A DNA stretch of 64,000 bases from Wenyingzhuangia marina (GCF_900130035.1 NZ_FQXQ01000002.1:434001-498000), one strand, 5' to 3'. Numbered from the stretch's first letter, positions 10,497 to 20,335 are shown. A program made the numbers and translations. Notes: generated by a model not told the origin, from the letters alone.

Positions 10497-11147
10497 ATGT
10501 TTATAAAAATGGATCCAAAGGTTGATGAATATTTTGAGAAGCTTCAAAAATGGCAGTTAGAACTCCAAACTTTAAGGGAGATTTTAAATGATTGTATGCT
10601 TACAGAAACCTACAAATGGAAACACCCTTGTTATAAATACAAAAACAATAACATTGTTATTATTGGTGGTTTTAAAGAATATTGTACCATCAACTTTTTT
10701 AAAGGAGTCTTGCTTAAAGATTCTGAAAAAATATTAACAAAGCCGGGGGAAAACTCACAATCTAGTCGCATCATACCTTTTACCAATGTAGAGGATATTA
10801 AAAAATTAACCCCTATTATAAAATCTTATATTTTTGAAGCCATTGAAATAGAGAAAGCCGGTTTAACAGTTCAAACAAAATCTATAAGTGATTATAAGAT
10901 ACCTGATGAATTAACTCAAAAATTCACAGAAAACCTTGACTTTGAAACCGCTTTTAAAGCTTTAACTCCTGGTAGGCAAAAAGGATATCTTCTTTATTTT
11001 TCTCAACCAAAGCAATCAAAAACTAAAATCTCTAGAATCGAAAAATACACCAATAGAATTCTTAAAGGAAAAGGATTAAACGACTGTATTTGTGGACTTT
11101 CTAAAAGAATGCCTACTTGCGATGGTTCTCATAAATACATCAAATAA
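10497..11147 (+). CDS. YdeI/DUF1801-family protein with a C-terminal CDGSH-type iron-sulfur motif
   Basis: A 216-residue protein. The N-terminal about 120 residues are a DUF1801 domain (KWKHPCYKYKNNNIVIIGGFKEYCTINFFKG). The middle is the YdeI/OmdA helical region (LDFETAFKALTPGRQKGYLLYFSQPKQSKTK). The tail reads CICGLSKRMPTCDGSH, which fits the CDGSH consensus C-x-C-x2-S-x3-P-x-C-D-G-S-H exactly and would bind a 2Fe-2S cluster through three Cys and one His. An alternative start at Met5 (10509) is equally possible. The gene is single and closed by a terminator. The biochemical role is unknown. Confidence 0.85.
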   Translation: MFIKMDPKVDEYFEKLQKWQLELQTLREILNDCMLTETYKWKHPCYKYKNNNIVIIGGFKEYCTINFFKGVLLKDSEKILTKPGENSQSSRIIPFTNVEDIKKLTPIIKSYIFEAIEIEKAGLTVQTKSISDYKIPDELTQKFTENLDFETAFKALTPGRQKGYLLYFSQPKQSKTKISRIEKYTNRILKGKGLNDCICGLSKRMPTCDGSHKYIK

Positions 11148-11179
11148 AAAAAGCTTCACTAAATAGCGAAGCCTTTTTT
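11146..11179. terminator. Bidirectional terminator between convergent genes
   Basis: The hairpin GCTTCACT-AAAT-AGCGAAGC, with one mismatch, lies between an A run and a T run. It separates the YdeI gene (plus) from the outer-membrane protein gene (minus). Confidence 0.8.
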
Positions 11180-11197
11180 ATGAAAATATATTATTCT

Positions 11198-12022
11198 TTA
11201 AAAAAGCTTAAACCTTCCTCCTAACATCACTGCTGCTTGCATGTAAATAAAGTCTTGAGAAGCTGAATCTGCTTTGTCATAAGTAGTTCTAATATCTGGC
11301 ATATTAATATACCCTCCTCTTACATCTGTTTGAATAAAAAAGTATTTATATATCACAAAGTTGAATCCCATTTGTGCAGAAATACCATATCCTGATACAT
11401 GGAAGTCATCATGTCTTTCTTTTCCTAACAAAGTTACATTGGTTCTTGGCATTAAAATTCCTGCTCCAATTCCTTCTGTTAAGTTAATCACAAAATTTTC
11501 TGAATGAATTCCAAAATTACTACTGATATCATCAAACCTGTTTAAAGAAACATGTATATAGTTTAAACCATCTGTATGTTCAAACTTTAAAAAATCATCT
11601 GTTTCTTGAATCACATCACCATTATAAGTTCCTTGATATGTAGGATAACTTGAACCGATAGTTCCATCAATAGTCATGTATTGATTTTGTACAGTAACAT
11701 ATTTCATATGATCCACTCCAACAAAAACACTGTAATGTTCATTAAAAAAATATCCTATTCCGTAATTGGTTTGTGGAATGGTAATATTTGCTGGGTTGAT
11801 ATATTTATTAAATGAAAATGGTGTTTGCCTGTCTTTTGCCACCACATCCGTTAAGGTAAAATCGTAATCTGGCCCTTTAAAGTGAATGTCTGACTGTGTG
11901 TAAGCAGAACGATTCCATCCCCAATAAGCATAAAATTTACCTTTGTTTTTAAATTCCGTTTCTTGAGCCTGAACTGTTGAGCTAACAACAAGCAACAACA
12001 ATAAAATTTTTATAATTTTCAT
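11198..12022 (-). CDS. Secreted or outer-membrane beta-barrel protein, unknown function
   Basis: A 274-residue protein with a signal peptide (MKIIKILLLLLVVSSTVQAQ). Mature strands such as GKFYAYWGWNRSAYTQSDIHF and FFIQTDVRGGYINMPDI, and the final strand ending LGGRFKLF, suggest an OmpA/OmpW-like small outer-membrane barrel. No defined family was recognised. On the minus strand, a TAAATTTG hexamer at 12070-12063 lies about 40 bp upstream of its start and could be its -7 element. Confidence 0.7.
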   Translation of the reverse strand: MKIIKILLLLLVVSSTVQAQETEFKNKGKFYAYWGWNRSAYTQSDIHFKGPDYDFTLTDVVAKDRQTPFSFNKYINPANITIPQTNYGIGYFFNEHYSVFVGVDHMKYVTVQNQYMTIDGTIGSSYPTYQGTYNGDVIQETDDFLKFEHTDGLNYIHVSLNRFDDISSNFGIHSENFVINLTEGIGAGILMPRTNVTLLGKERHDDFHVSGYGISAQMGFNFVIYKYFFIQTDVRGGYINMPDIRTTYDKADSASQDFIYMQAAVMLGGRFKLF

Positions 12023-12080
12023 GGTCTTTTAAATAAGTATATTTGTTCTTAAAAACTGGCCACAAATTTAAGCAATCAAA

Positions 12081-12512
12081 ATGAGTAATGGTTTGAAAAA
12101 TATTGAAGATGTTATAAAGAAACACCCTATTCTTTTATTTGATGGGATTTGTAATCTTTGTAATAATTCTGTTCAATTGGTCATTAAAAATGATGCTAGA
12201 AATATTTTTCGCTTTGCTCCTCTTCAAAATGCTGAGGTCATTAAGTTTTTAGATAAACACACTACTAATTTTAATGGAATTGATTCTATTATTTTAATCA
12301 CCCCTAAAAAAATATACACCAAATCTAGTGCTGCCTTAACTGTTGCAAAACAATTAAAAGGATTGTATCCATTTTTGTATATTTTTTATATCATTCCAAA
12401 ACCTATAAGAGATTTGGTTTATGATTTTATTGCCAAAAACAGATATAAGTGGTTTGGTAAACAAGAATCTTGTATGATTCCTACACCTGAATTGAAAAAT
12501 AAATTTCTATAA
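12081..12512 (+). CDS. DCC-family thiol-disulfide oxidoreductase-like protein (DUF393)
   Basis: A 143-residue protein with the family signature LFDGICNLCNNSVQ, where the two cysteines form a CxxC-like thioredoxin-type pair after the conserved Asp-Gly. The stretch FRFAPLQNAE and the C-terminal YKWFGKQESC are also typical. The family is predicted to act in thiol-disulfide exchange, but substrates are not established. It is transcribed away from the minus-strand barrel gene at 12022. Confidence 0.88.
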   Translation: MSNGLKNIEDVIKKHPILLFDGICNLCNNSVQLVIKNDARNIFRFAPLQNAEVIKFLDKHTTNFNGIDSIILITPKKIYTKSSAALTVAKQLKGLYPFLYIFYIIPKPIRDLVYDFIAKNRYKWFGKQESCMIPTPELKNKFL

Positions 12513-12566
12513 ATAGTCCTTCTTAATTTTATAGCTTATTTTTGCTCTTTAAAGTGTTTATCATTT

Positions 12567-12863
12567 ATGGAGAAATTAAAAGAACGTTGGGGATTAACAT
12601 CAAATTGGGAAGTATTAGCAATTATTATTGCTTTTAGTATTAATGGTTCCTTTGCTACTTTTATTGTTAGACCTATCTTAGGTCAAATTGGAGTTACAAA
12701 AGAAAACTTAAACGTTGTTGTTTTTTACATTCTTTACATTGTCCCTGTCATTTTTGTATACCAATTCACATTACCCTATGTAGGTTGGCTTGTAGGACAA
12801 TATAGATTTTTTAAAAACATGCAGACCAAAATGATGGTGAGAATGAAGTTGAAAAAAGCTTAA
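12567..12863 (+). CDS. Small membrane protein (DUF6787-like)
   Basis: A 98-residue protein with two hydrophobic segments (about residues 15-35 and 48-75) and a basic C-terminus (FKNMQTKMMVRMKLKKA). The start MEKLKERWGLTSNWEV and the FVYQFTLPYVGWLVGQYRFF stretch recall a small conserved Bacteroidota membrane family. Function is unknown. Its stop codon overlaps the stop of the convergent gene by 4 bp. Confidence 0.65.
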   Translation: MEKLKERWGLTSNWEVLAIIIAFSINGSFATFIVRPILGQIGVTKENLNVVVFYILYIVPVIFVYQFTLPYVGWLVGQYRFFKNMQTKMMVRMKLKKA

Positions 12864-13126
12864 TCCTTTTTATCTAACCATAAACTTAACAACCAAGTAA
12901 TGGTAAAAGTGGGGACTACATCTGCAAAAGGCAAAGCCTCTTCTATAAAACCAATCACAGCAGTATATTTAGAAACTTTGTTCTGATAGATTTTTACAAT
13001 TAAATAGGCAGATAAAGGAGCCCAAACAATATCTACCACCTCTCCTAATCCTGGAATAAAAAAAGGGAGCATCCCAATTACATCTAATACAATACTCGCT
13101 AATAATTTTATATATTTAGATTTCAT
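12860..13126 (-). CDS. Small conserved membrane protein, unknown function
   Basis: An 88-residue protein with about two to three hydrophobic segments, including LDVIGMLPFFIPGLGEVVDIVWAP, a Gly/Pro-rich turn, and TITWLLSLWL. It ends tail-to-tail with the gene at 12567-12863 with a 4-bp overlap and lies divergent from the NUDIX gene, whose start is only 18 bp from its own. No function can be assigned. Confidence 0.65.
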   Translation of the reverse strand: MKSKYIKLLASIVLDVIGMLPFFIPGLGEVVDIVWAPLSAYLIVKIYQNKVSKYTAVIGFIEEALPFADVVPTFTITWLLSLWLDKKD

Positions 13127-13144
13127 ATTATTATCTTTTTTAAA

Positions 13145-13774
13145 ATGGAATTTGATTATTTATGTAGTAATCTAGATCAATTAATTAAAATGCCACTTCC
13201 TGGTATTGAAGCTCATAAAACTTTATCGCCATTACAAAGACCTCTGTTTACCAAATATAACATTCCTCTTTCAGCTAAAAAAGCAGGTGTTTTGGTTTTA
13301 TTATATCCTAACCAACAACAACAAACTACCATTCTACTTACCAAAAGAGCACAGTATAAAGGTACGCATAGCAATCAGATAAGTTTTCCCGGAGGTAAAA
13401 AAAATCCTGAAGACAGAGATTTAGAAACCACAGCGATGAGAGAAACTTATGAAGAAGTGGGCTTACCACAAACAGACATCATTGTACATAAGCAACTAAG
13501 TTCCATATACATACCTCCGAGTAATTTTGAAGTAAACTCTTACCTAGCTACCGTTGACTACACACCTATTTTTAGCAAAAACTATGAAGTTGAAGAAATT
13601 ATACATCTTACTTTAGAAGAACTTTTAAATCCTAATAATTTAACTACCTTTAAAACCGCTACATCTTATGCAAACAATATAGAGGTTCCCTGTTTTATGT
13701 TTAATGAACATTGTGTGTGGGGAGCTACAGCTATGATTTTAAGCGAAGTGAAAGAAGTTTTAAAAAACTTATGA
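13145..13774 (+). CDS. CoA pyrophosphatase (NUDIX hydrolase)
   Basis: A 209-residue NUDIX protein of the CoA diphosphatase type (NudL/PCD1). The motif SNQISFPGGK just before the NUDIX box is the CoA-specific UPF0035 signature, and TTAMRETYEEVGL is the core of the box with the metal-binding glutamates. It is expected to cut CoA or oxidised CoA into phosphopantetheine and 3',5'-ADP. It may share a divergent promoter with the small membrane gene at 12860-13126. Confidence 0.9.
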   Translation: MEFDYLCSNLDQLIKMPLPGIEAHKTLSPLQRPLFTKYNIPLSAKKAGVLVLLYPNQQQQTTILLTKRAQYKGTHSNQISFPGGKKNPEDRDLETTAMRETYEEVGLPQTDIIVHKQLSSIYIPPSNFEVNSYLATVDYTPIFSKNYEVEEIIHLTLEELLNPNNLTTFKTATSYANNIEVPCFMFNEHCVWGATAMILSEVKEVLKNL

Positions 13775-13791
13775 TAAGGGGTAAAATATTG

Positions 13792-13799
13792 TAAATTTG
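13792..13799 (+). promoter_or_regulatory. Promoter -7 element of the acyltransferase gene
   Basis: TAAATTTG matches the Bacteroidota -7 consensus TAnnTTTG exactly and lies 34 bp before the start codon at 13834. A -33 TTG at the usual distance is not clear. Confidence 0.55.
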
Positions 13800-13833
13800 C
13801 GACCCTATTCATATTAAATAATATATAGATACA

Positions 13834-14658
13834 ATGAGCCTATTTAAAAAGAACCCTTTTGGGCATTACCTTTTTCTAAAAAAAATAATCATTAGTATTT
13901 TTGGTATTGTTTCTTACCGTAGATATAACGGTTTTAACAAATTAAACATTGAAGGTTCAGAAATTTTAAAAGACCTTCCTGACAATAAAGTCCTTTTTAT
14001 TTCAAACCATCAAACTTATTTTGCTGATGTTGCTGCCATGTACCATGTGTTTTTTGCAACCTTAAATGGTAGAGATAATTCTTTAAAAAGATGGACTTAC
14101 TTATTAAAACCTAAACTAAATCTTTATTACATCGCTGCTTTAGAAACGATGAAAAAAGGATTACTACCTAAAATATTTGCTTATGCTGGTTCTATTTCTA
14201 TTGAAAGAACATGGAGAGCTGCAGGTAAAGAAGTAAATAGACAAGTTAAAATGTCTGATATTTCTAATATTAAAAAAGCTTTAGATGATGGTTGGGTGAT
14301 TACGTTCCCACAAGGAACCACCAAACCTTTTAATCCTGTTAGAAGAGGAACAGCTCACTTAATTAAAACTTATCAACCCATAGTAATTCCTATTGTTATT
14401 GATGGTTTTAGACGTTCTTTTGATAAAAAAGGATTGATGATTAAGAAAAGAGGAATTCTACAATCTATGGTCATCAAACCACCATTGGAAATTGATTACG
14501 AAAATGAAGATGCTAATGATATTTTAAAGAAAATTGAATATGCTATTGAGCAACATCCTTCTTTCCTAAAAGTAATTTCTGTAGAAGAATATGCAGCACA
14601 AGAAAGAGCGTTGAACAAAAAAAGAGAGTTTTGGAATTCTGATAGCGAAGAAGAATAA
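13834..14658 (+). CDS. 1-acylglycerol-3-phosphate acyltransferase-like protein (PlsC family)
   Basis: A 274-residue membrane-associated acyltransferase. The catalytic HX4D block is visible as SNHQTYFAD, and the later glycerophosphate-binding part as FPQGTTKPFNPVRRGTAHL, which is the FPEGT block with Gln in place of Glu. Such enzymes acylate lysophosphatidate or other lyso-lipids at the inner membrane. The Gln substitution and the bulky insertion around residues 80-110 suggest a flavobacterial subfamily whose acceptor may differ. Confidence 0.85.
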   Translation: MSLFKKNPFGHYLFLKKIIISIFGIVSYRRYNGFNKLNIEGSEILKDLPDNKVLFISNHQTYFADVAAMYHVFFATLNGRDNSLKRWTYLLKPKLNLYYIAALETMKKGLLPKIFAYAGSISIERTWRAAGKEVNRQVKMSDISNIKKALDDGWVITFPQGTTKPFNPVRRGTAHLIKTYQPIVIPIVIDGFRRSFDKKGLMIKKRGILQSMVIKPPLEIDYENEDANDILKKIEYAIEQHPSFLKVISVEEYAAQERALNKKREFWNSDSEEE

Positions 14659-14676
14659 CACAACAATGTTAATTGT

Positions 14677-15384
14677 ATGAAAAAAATTACATTTCTACTT
14701 TTATCAATTATTCTATTTTCATGCTCAAAAAACGAAAATATCAATACTGATATTACAGTTGTAACTACTTTCAAATCTTTATATAAAGGAGATAAATTTC
14801 AAATAAAAGCCATTTCCGATTTAGACATTCTTTTTGAATCAGAAAATAAATTTCATGCCACAGTAACTGAAAACGGATTGGTAACTGCTGGATTTGTTGG
14901 AAATACAAGCATATTTATTTCTAATGATCGTAACAATGTTGAGTTTTCTATTACTGTTAACCCTAGATATACCTTATATCCAGATCCGCTATTAAACTTT
15001 AAGCTTACAAAAAAAGAATTCATTAATATATTAGGATCCCCTGATAACGAGAGTGAGCATACTATTAAATACACTGATTATTCAGATGTTTCAGATTATA
15101 TTAGCTACATTTTTAATGAAGAGAATAAATTGACCTATGTACGTGTACATGTTAATAAAAACAACTACGAAGATTTAGTACTACGTTTTCTAGACGAAAG
15201 ATATGCTTTACAAGGTACAGTTGCTTATGAAGGACTAGGAAATGGTACTTTATATTACAATGATTTTGAAAAAAGCACCGCTACTTTATCTGTTTTTGTC
15301 TATAACTTTGATGCTGAAAACTTTGCTGTATTATATTTTCCAAACTCAACAACAGCATCAGTAGTTAGACTACTGTCTAAGTGA
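14677..15384 (+). CDS. Lipoprotein with an Ig-like (BIG2-type) segment, unknown function
   Basis: A 235-residue protein with an SPII signal ([16 protein letters not shown], lipid-bearing Cys16). Residues about 30-95 look like a bacterial Ig-like domain ([35 protein letters not shown]). The rest has no recognised family. It starts 18 bp after the acyltransferase, so it is probably in the same transcript, and its 3' end overlaps the convergent recR stop by 15 bp. Confidence 0.7.
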   Translation: MKKITFLLLSIILFSCSKNENINTDITVVTTFKSLYKGDKFQIKAISDLDILFESENKFHATVTENGLVTAGFVGNTSIFISNDRNNVEFSITVNPRYTLYPDPLLNFKLTKKEFINILGSPDNESEHTIKYTDYSDVSDYISYIFNEENKLTYVRVHVNKNNYEDLVLRFLDERYALQGTVAYEGLGNGTLYYNDFEKSTATLSVFVYNFDAENFAVLYFPNSTTASVVRLLSK

Positions 15385-15987
15385 ATTTTCAAAAGGAATT
15401 CTATTCACAATACTCCTTCCTAAAGTAACTTCATCTGCATACTCTAATTCATCTCCCACAGAAATTCCCCTAGCAATGGCAGATATTTTAACATCAAAAT
15501 CTTTAATTTGTTTGTAAATATAAAAGTTGGTCGTATCTCCTTCCATGGTAGAGCTCAAAGCAAAAACCAATTCTTTTACCACACCTGATTTTACTTTTTC
15601 TAAAAGACTTTCAATTTTTAAATGACTAGGACCAATTCCTTCCATGGGAGAAATTTTACCTCCTAACACGTGATACAATCCTTGAAATTGAGAAGTATTT
15701 TCAATAGCCATTACATCTCTTACATCCTCTACCACACAAACAATGGTTTCATCTCTTTTATGACTGGAACAAATATCACAAAGTTCTACATCAGAAATGT
15801 TATGACAACTTTTACAAAGTTTAATATCATCAACCAATGTGTTCAAAGCCTTGGTTAAATAATGAGTTTGCTCTTTGGGTTGTCTTAATAAGTGTAGTAC
15901 CAAACGCAATGCGGTTCTTTTACCAATTCCTGGTAATTGAGAAACCTCGTTCACTGCATTTTCTAAAAGTTTTGATGAAAAATCCAT
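15370..15987 (-). CDS. recR: Recombination mediator RecR
   Basis: A 205-residue protein of normal RecR length that loads RecA at gaps together with RecO/RecF. The helix-hairpin-helix [20 protein letters not shown], the C4 zinc finger [16 protein letters not shown] and the Toprim segment [15 protein letters not shown] appear in the family order. The start at 15987 ([12 protein letters not shown]) is preferred over an upstream in-frame ATG at 16014, because homologs begin there and the extra nine residues are atypical. Confidence 0.95.
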   Translation of the reverse strand: MDFSSKLLENAVNEVSQLPGIGKRTALRLVLHLLRQPKEQTHYLTKALNTLVDDIKLCKSCHNISDVELCDICSSHKRDETIVCVVEDVRDVMAIENTSQFQGLYHVLGGKISPMEGIGPSHLKIESLLEKVKSGVVKELVFALSSTMEGDTTNFYIYKQIKDFDVKISAIARGISVGDELEYADEVTLGRSIVNRIPFENSLRQ

Positions 15988-16062
15988 AAGTCCACAAATG
16001 TACACATATAGCATTATAGAATAAAAAAAATATTTAATTTGGTCATCACTTAAATTTAATAA

Positions 16063-17523
16063 ATGACTCCTATTACAATAGCTCTTTTGGTTGGTGCATA
16101 TTTTATTGTTTTATACCTAATTTCTGTACTAACAGGGAAAGAAAACAACAACGAATCTTTTTTTAAAGCCAATAAAAAAGCACCTTGGTACATTGTTGCT
16201 TTTGGAATGATTGGAGCTTCCTTATCAGGTGTTACCTTTATTTCTGTGCCAGGCTGGGTGGCCACCAGTCAGTTTAGCTACATGCAAGTAGTAATCGGTT
16301 ATTTTTTAGGGTATATGGCCATTGCTTATATTCTATTACCTCTTTACTACAGATATAACATTACTTCTATTTACGGTTATTTAGAGCAACGTTTTGGAAC
16401 CAATAGCCACAAAGTTGGTGCCGCTTCTTTTTTAGTCTCTAGAGTGTTAGGAGCCTCGTTTAGACTGTATTTGGTTGCCCTAGTATTACAATATTTTATT
16501 TTTGATGCTTGGCATATTCCTTTTGAACTCACAGTTGTATTTTCTGTTTTATTAATTTGGATTTATACTTTTAAAGGAGGTATTAAAACCATTATATGGA
16601 CAGATACACTTCAAACTTTGTTTATGCTAACAGCATTAATAGTGATTGGCTATATTTTATTACAAAAATTAGACACCACTTTATTTGATTTTATTACTTC
16701 TAAAGAATATAAAAACTATGGACAAATATTTTTTAACGATGATTTTAACGATAAAAAACATTGGGTAAAGTCTATATTAGGAGGAGCTTTTATTGCCATT
16801 GCCATGACAGGATTAGATCAAGACATGATGCAAAAAAACTTGGCTTGTAAAAACACTAAAGAAGCACAATGGAACATGTTGTCTTTTGCTCCTTCTCTAA
16901 TTGTTATTAATTTTTTATTTTTATTGTTAGGGGCTTTGTTATTTACTTATGCTCAAAAAGAAGGAATAGCTATTCCCGTACAAGATGGAAAAACAAAAAC
17001 AGATTTATTATTTCCTGAAATAGCTTTAAACGGAGGATTAGGGATTGGTGCCTCAATTATTTTTTTATTGGGATTAATTGCTGCAGCTTATTCAAGTGCA
17101 GACAGTGCTTTAACTTCTTTAACCACCTCTTTTTGTATCGATTTTTTAAAGATTGAAAACAAACCTAAAAAAGAACAAGAAAAAACAAGAAAAAAAACAC
17201 ATGTATACATGTCTCTGGTTTTAATTTTAACCATTATTTCTTTTAAGTATATTTTAAGTGAAAATGTCATCAGTAATTTATTAAAAGTGGCCACCTACAC
17301 CTATGGACCTCTTTTAGGACTGTTCTCGTTTGGAATTTTTACCAAACATAAAATTCACGACAAATGGGTGTTATTTATTGCCATTATTGCTATAATTTTT
17401 AGTTATTTTATCAATGAATATAGTGTAGTACTATTTAACGGTTTCCAATTTGGATATGAATTATTGCTTATTAACGGAACCATCACTTATATAGGACTTT
17501 ATCTTATCAAACAAAAAAAATGA
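16063..17523 (+). CDS. Sodium:solute symporter (SSS family)
   Basis: A 486-residue inner-membrane transporter with about 13 hydrophobic segments. The family region [20 protein letters not shown] near residues 50-72, the DLDQDMMQK-like [16 protein letters not shown] and the Na+-site helix [21 protein letters not shown] are the SSS hallmarks. The solute cannot be read from sequence. Its stop overlaps the pdxH start by 4 bp (ATGA), which implies translational coupling. Confidence 0.9.
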   Translation: MTPITIALLVGAYFIVLYLISVLTGKENNNESFFKANKKAPWYIVAFGMIGASLSGVTFISVPGWVATSQFSYMQVVIGYFLGYMAIAYILLPLYYRYNITSIYGYLEQRFGTNSHKVGAASFLVSRVLGASFRLYLVALVLQYFIFDAWHIPFELTVVFSVLLIWIYTFKGGIKTIIWTDTLQTLFMLTALIVIGYILLQKLDTTLFDFITSKEYKNYGQIFFNDDFNDKKHWVKSILGGAFIAIAMTGLDQDMMQKNLACKNTKEAQWNMLSFAPSLIVINFLFLLLGALLFTYAQKEGIAIPVQDGKTKTDLLFPEIALNGGLGIGASIIFLLGLIAAAYSSADSALTSLTTSFCIDFLKIENKPKKEQEKTRKKTHVYMSLVLILTIISFKYILSENVISNLLKVATYTYGPLLGLFSFGIFTKHKIHDKWVLFIAIIAIIFSYFINEYSVVLFNGFQFGYELLLINGTITYIGLYLIKQKK

Positions 17524-18167
17524 ACAACGATTTAAGTAATTATCGTAAAGTATATCAAAAAGGAGAACTGCTAAAAGCAAATGTTCCCGAAGCCCCAATT
17601 GAGCTTTTTCAACAATGGTTTCACGAAGCCGAGAGTGCTGAAAGTGGATCGGAAACCAATGCAATGAACATTGCCAGCATAGGTTTAGATGGTTTTCCTA
17701 AAAGTAGAATTGTGCTTTTAAAACGTTTTACTTGGGAAGGATTTGTTTTTTACACCAATTACAACAGCGAAAAAGGAAAAGCTATAGCCAACAACCCTAA
17801 TGTTTGTGCATCTTTTTTCTGGGAACATCAAGAAAGACAAGTCATCATTAAAGGAAAAGCTGAAAAAATACCAGAAAATTTATCTGATGGTTATTTTGAA
17901 AGTAGACCTGAGGGTAGTAAATTAGGAGCATGGGCATCTAATCAAAGTGAAGTGGTATCTTCAAAAGATATTTTAAACCATCAATTAGAAGCTTTCACAA
18001 AAAAATTTGAAGGAAAAGAAATTCCGAGACCAGAACATTGGGGAGGATACATTATTAAACCTGTATCTGTTGAGTTTTGGCAAGGAAGACCCAACAGAAT
18101 GCATGATAGAATTAGATATACATTATTAGAAAATTTTGAATGGAAAATTGAAAGATTGGCTCCATAA
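17520..18167 (+). CDS. pdxH: Pyridoxamine 5'-phosphate oxidase
   Basis: A 215-residue FMN enzyme that oxidises PNP/PMP to pyridoxal 5'-phosphate, the last step of B6 synthesis and salvage. Key stretches are [44 protein letters not shown] and the C-terminal [16 protein letters not shown], followed by WKIERLAP, the standard PdxH end. It is translationally coupled to the symporter upstream, which raises the possibility that the symporter carries a B6-related or simply unrelated solute. Confidence 0.97.
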   Translation: MNNDLSNYRKVYQKGELLKANVPEAPIELFQQWFHEAESAESGSETNAMNIASIGLDGFPKSRIVLLKRFTWEGFVFYTNYNSEKGKAIANNPNVCASFFWEHQERQVIIKGKAEKIPENLSDGYFESRPEGSKLGAWASNQSEVVSSKDILNHQLEAFTKKFEGKEIPRPEHWGGYIIKPVSVEFWQGRPNRMHDRIRYTLLENFEWKIERLAP

Positions 18168-18180
18168 ATAAACAATTCAC

Positions 18181-18672
18181 ATGAAAACTATTTACATTGT
18201 AAGACACGCAAAATCTTCATGGGAGTATGAAGGAATTCAAGATATAGACAGACCGCTAAAAAAGAGAGGTATTAAAGACGCATATTTATTAGCCAATGTT
18301 CTTAAAGAAAAAATTAAAAAACCAGATGCTTTTATAGCTAGTTGTGCCAATAGAGCATTACATACTGGAATTATATTTTGTAACGTAATGGGATTCCCCA
18401 TGGCAAACTTAAAAATCAGTAAATCTTTATACAGTTTTAGCGATGGTTATTTGGTAAAAACAATACGTGCTTTAGACGATGCTTATGATTCTGCTATTGT
18501 ATTTAGTCACGACCATGGAATTAATACTTTTGTAAATACGTTTGGTAGCAAACCTATTTCTCATGTACCAACTTGTGGAGTCATTGGGATCCAATTTGAC
18601 ACGGAACATTGGAAAAACATTAAATCTGGTAAAACAGTATTAAAAGAATTTCCAGCAAACCATAAAGATTAA
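18181..18672 (+). CDS. sixA: SixA-type histidine phosphatase
   Basis: A 163-residue member of the histidine-phosphatase branch. The RHG-type motif is IVRHAKSSW with the catalytic His9, and the second His lies in IVFSHDHGINTFVN. SixA-like enzymes remove phosphate from phosphohistidine or other small phospho-substrates. It lies 13 bp after pdxH and 23 bp before ppx, in a run of phosphate-related genes. Confidence 0.9.
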   Translation: MKTIYIVRHAKSSWEYEGIQDIDRPLKKRGIKDAYLLANVLKEKIKKPDAFIASCANRALHTGIIFCNVMGFPMANLKISKSLYSFSDGYLVKTIRALDDAYDSAIVFSHDHGINTFVNTFGSKPISHVPTCGVIGIQFDTEHWKNIKSGKTVLKEFPANHKD

Positions 18673-18695
18673 ATACTAATTTAAAAGAGACTATT

Positions 18696-19595
18696 TTGAT
18701 TCGTATAAAAAAATATGCAGCCATTGATATTGGTTCCAACGCAGTAAGATTACTTATTGCTGACATTATTGAGAATGATGAAAACGACAAAGTAAAGTTT
18801 AAAAAATCTGCTTTGGTTCGTGTTCCAATCCGTTTAGGAGAAGATACTTTTGGTGTAGGAGAAATATCGGAAAAAAACATCATGAGGCTTACAGATGCCA
18901 TGAATGCTTTTCAATTATTAATGAGCGTTCATAAAGTTGAAAAATATAAGGCTTGTGCAACTTCAGCTATGAGAGATGCTTCTAATGGTGAGTATGTCAT
19001 CAATAGAATTCTAAAAAAAACTGGAATTAAAATAGACATTATTGATGGTGAAATTGAAGCCCAGATTATTGCAGCTACGGATTTGGGAGAATTATTAGAC
19101 AACAGCAAATCTTATCTTTATGTTGATGTAGGTGGTGGTAGTACAGAAATGACCATTTATAAAAAAGGAGAAATAGCCAACTCTAGATCTTTTAAAGTAG
19201 GTACCGTTCGTATGTTAAACCAAAAAGATGCATTGAGTGGTATTTGGGAAGAAATGAAAGATTGGGTAAAACACAACACAAAAGGGATTAAAAACATTAG
19301 TTTAATTGGTTCTGGAGGAAACATCAATAAAATCTACAAAATGTCGGGTAGAACAGATGGTTCTCCACTTTCTTTTATTTACATGAAGGCTAACTACAAA
19401 TATTTAAAAGCCATGACTTACGATGAACGTATTTCTGAACTAAACTTAAATCAAGATAGAGCCGATGTAATTATACCAGCAACCAAAATTTATGTTTCTG
19501 CTATGAAATGGTCTGATGCTAAAAAAATATACGTGCCAAAAATTGGACTTTCTGATGGAATTGTTAAAAGCTTATATGCCGGTATTATTGAATAA
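18696..19595 (+). CDS. ppx: Ppx/GppA-family exopolyphosphatase, TTG start
   Basis: A 299-residue ASKHA-fold phosphatase with AAIDIGSNAVRLL (phosphate 1 loop) and YVDVGGGSTEM (phosphate 2 loop). It lacks the extra C-terminal domains of the long enterobacterial Ppx, as usual in Bacteroidota. The first in-frame codon that retains the whole N-terminus is TTG at 18696, with an A/G-rich run (AAAAGAGA) just upstream; the next ATG would remove the first motif. It hydrolyses polyphosphate or pppGpp. Its 3' end overlaps the next gene. Confidence 0.92.
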   Translation: MIRIKKYAAIDIGSNAVRLLIADIIENDENDKVKFKKSALVRVPIRLGEDTFGVGEISEKNIMRLTDAMNAFQLLMSVHKVEKYKACATSAMRDASNGEYVINRILKKTGIKIDIIDGEIEAQIIAATDLGELLDNSKSYLYVDVGGGSTEMTIYKKGEIANSRSFKVGTVRMLNQKDALSGIWEEMKDWVKHNTKGIKNISLIGSGGNINKIYKMSGRTDGSPLSFIYMKANYKYLKAMTYDERISELNLNQDRADVIIPATKIYVSAMKWSDAKKIYVPKIGLSDGIVKSLYAGIIE

Positions 19596-20331
19596 AATAA
19601 TTAAACATACAAAATACTTTACAGCATTATTTTTAATCATAATGCTCATGGCTTGTGACAACAAATCTTCTAACAAACAAGCTACCAAAACACCTACTCC
19701 CCCTGCTCCACCAAAACAAGAAATTGTTGAAAAGAAACCTACAATACCAATTGTTAAAAAAGACACTCTTTTAGTTAAAGATGTAATAAACGAAAAAAAT
19801 GTGCGTAGATTTTTTACTGAATATGGTAAAAAAAATCCTGAAACAAAACTATTATTAAAAACTCGTTTAGGTAATATGCATATTACCCTGTTTAAAGAAA
19901 CTCCTTTACACAGAGCTAGTTTTATTTATTTGATAAAAAATGGATACTACAACAAAACTTGCTTCCACAGACTTGTAAAAAACTTTATTATTCAAGGAGG
20001 TTGGTCTGACACTGAAATTGTTCAGAAATATAGAAGTCAATTAAATAATTATAGAATTCCTCCTGAGTTTAGAAAAGGAATTATTCATAAAAAAGGAGCT
20101 TTATCTGCCACTAGAAGATGGGTAAATAATCCTGAAAAAAAATCAAATCCTTTCGAGTTTTTCATCATGCAAACCAGTGTTGACTGTTCTCACCTAAACT
20201 TTGAACATACTGTTTTTGGACAAGTAACCAGTGGCTTTGATGTGATTGATAAAATTATCAATCAAAAATTAGATGGTAATTCTGAATGGCCTGAAGTGGA
20301 TGTAGATATTGAGTTTGAAATATTAGACTAA
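19576..20331 (+). CDS. Cyclophilin-type peptidyl-prolyl isomerase lipoprotein
   Basis: The chosen start at 19576 gives 251 residues with an SPII signal (FLIIMLMAC, Cys27) followed by a Pro-rich linker (TPTPPAPPKQE). The cyclophilin domain spans about residues 95-250 (FHRLVKNFIIQGGW, KKGALSATRR, FFIMQTSVDCSHLNFEHTVFGQV). An in-frame ATG 60 bp upstream would destroy the signal peptide. The start lies 20 bp inside ppx, so the two are coupled. It is probably anchored in the periplasm or on the surface. Confidence 0.88.
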   Translation: MPVLLNKIIKHTKYFTALFLIIMLMACDNKSSNKQATKTPTPPAPPKQEIVEKKPTIPIVKKDTLLVKDVINEKNVRRFFTEYGKKNPETKLLLKTRLGNMHITLFKETPLHRASFIYLIKNGYYNKTCFHRLVKNFIIQGGWSDTEIVQKYRSQLNNYRIPPEFRKGIIHKKGALSATRRWVNNPEKKSNPFEFFIMQTSVDCSHLNFEHTVFGQVTSGFDVIDKIINQKLDGNSEWPEVDVDIEFEILD

Positions 20332-20335
20332 CCTC

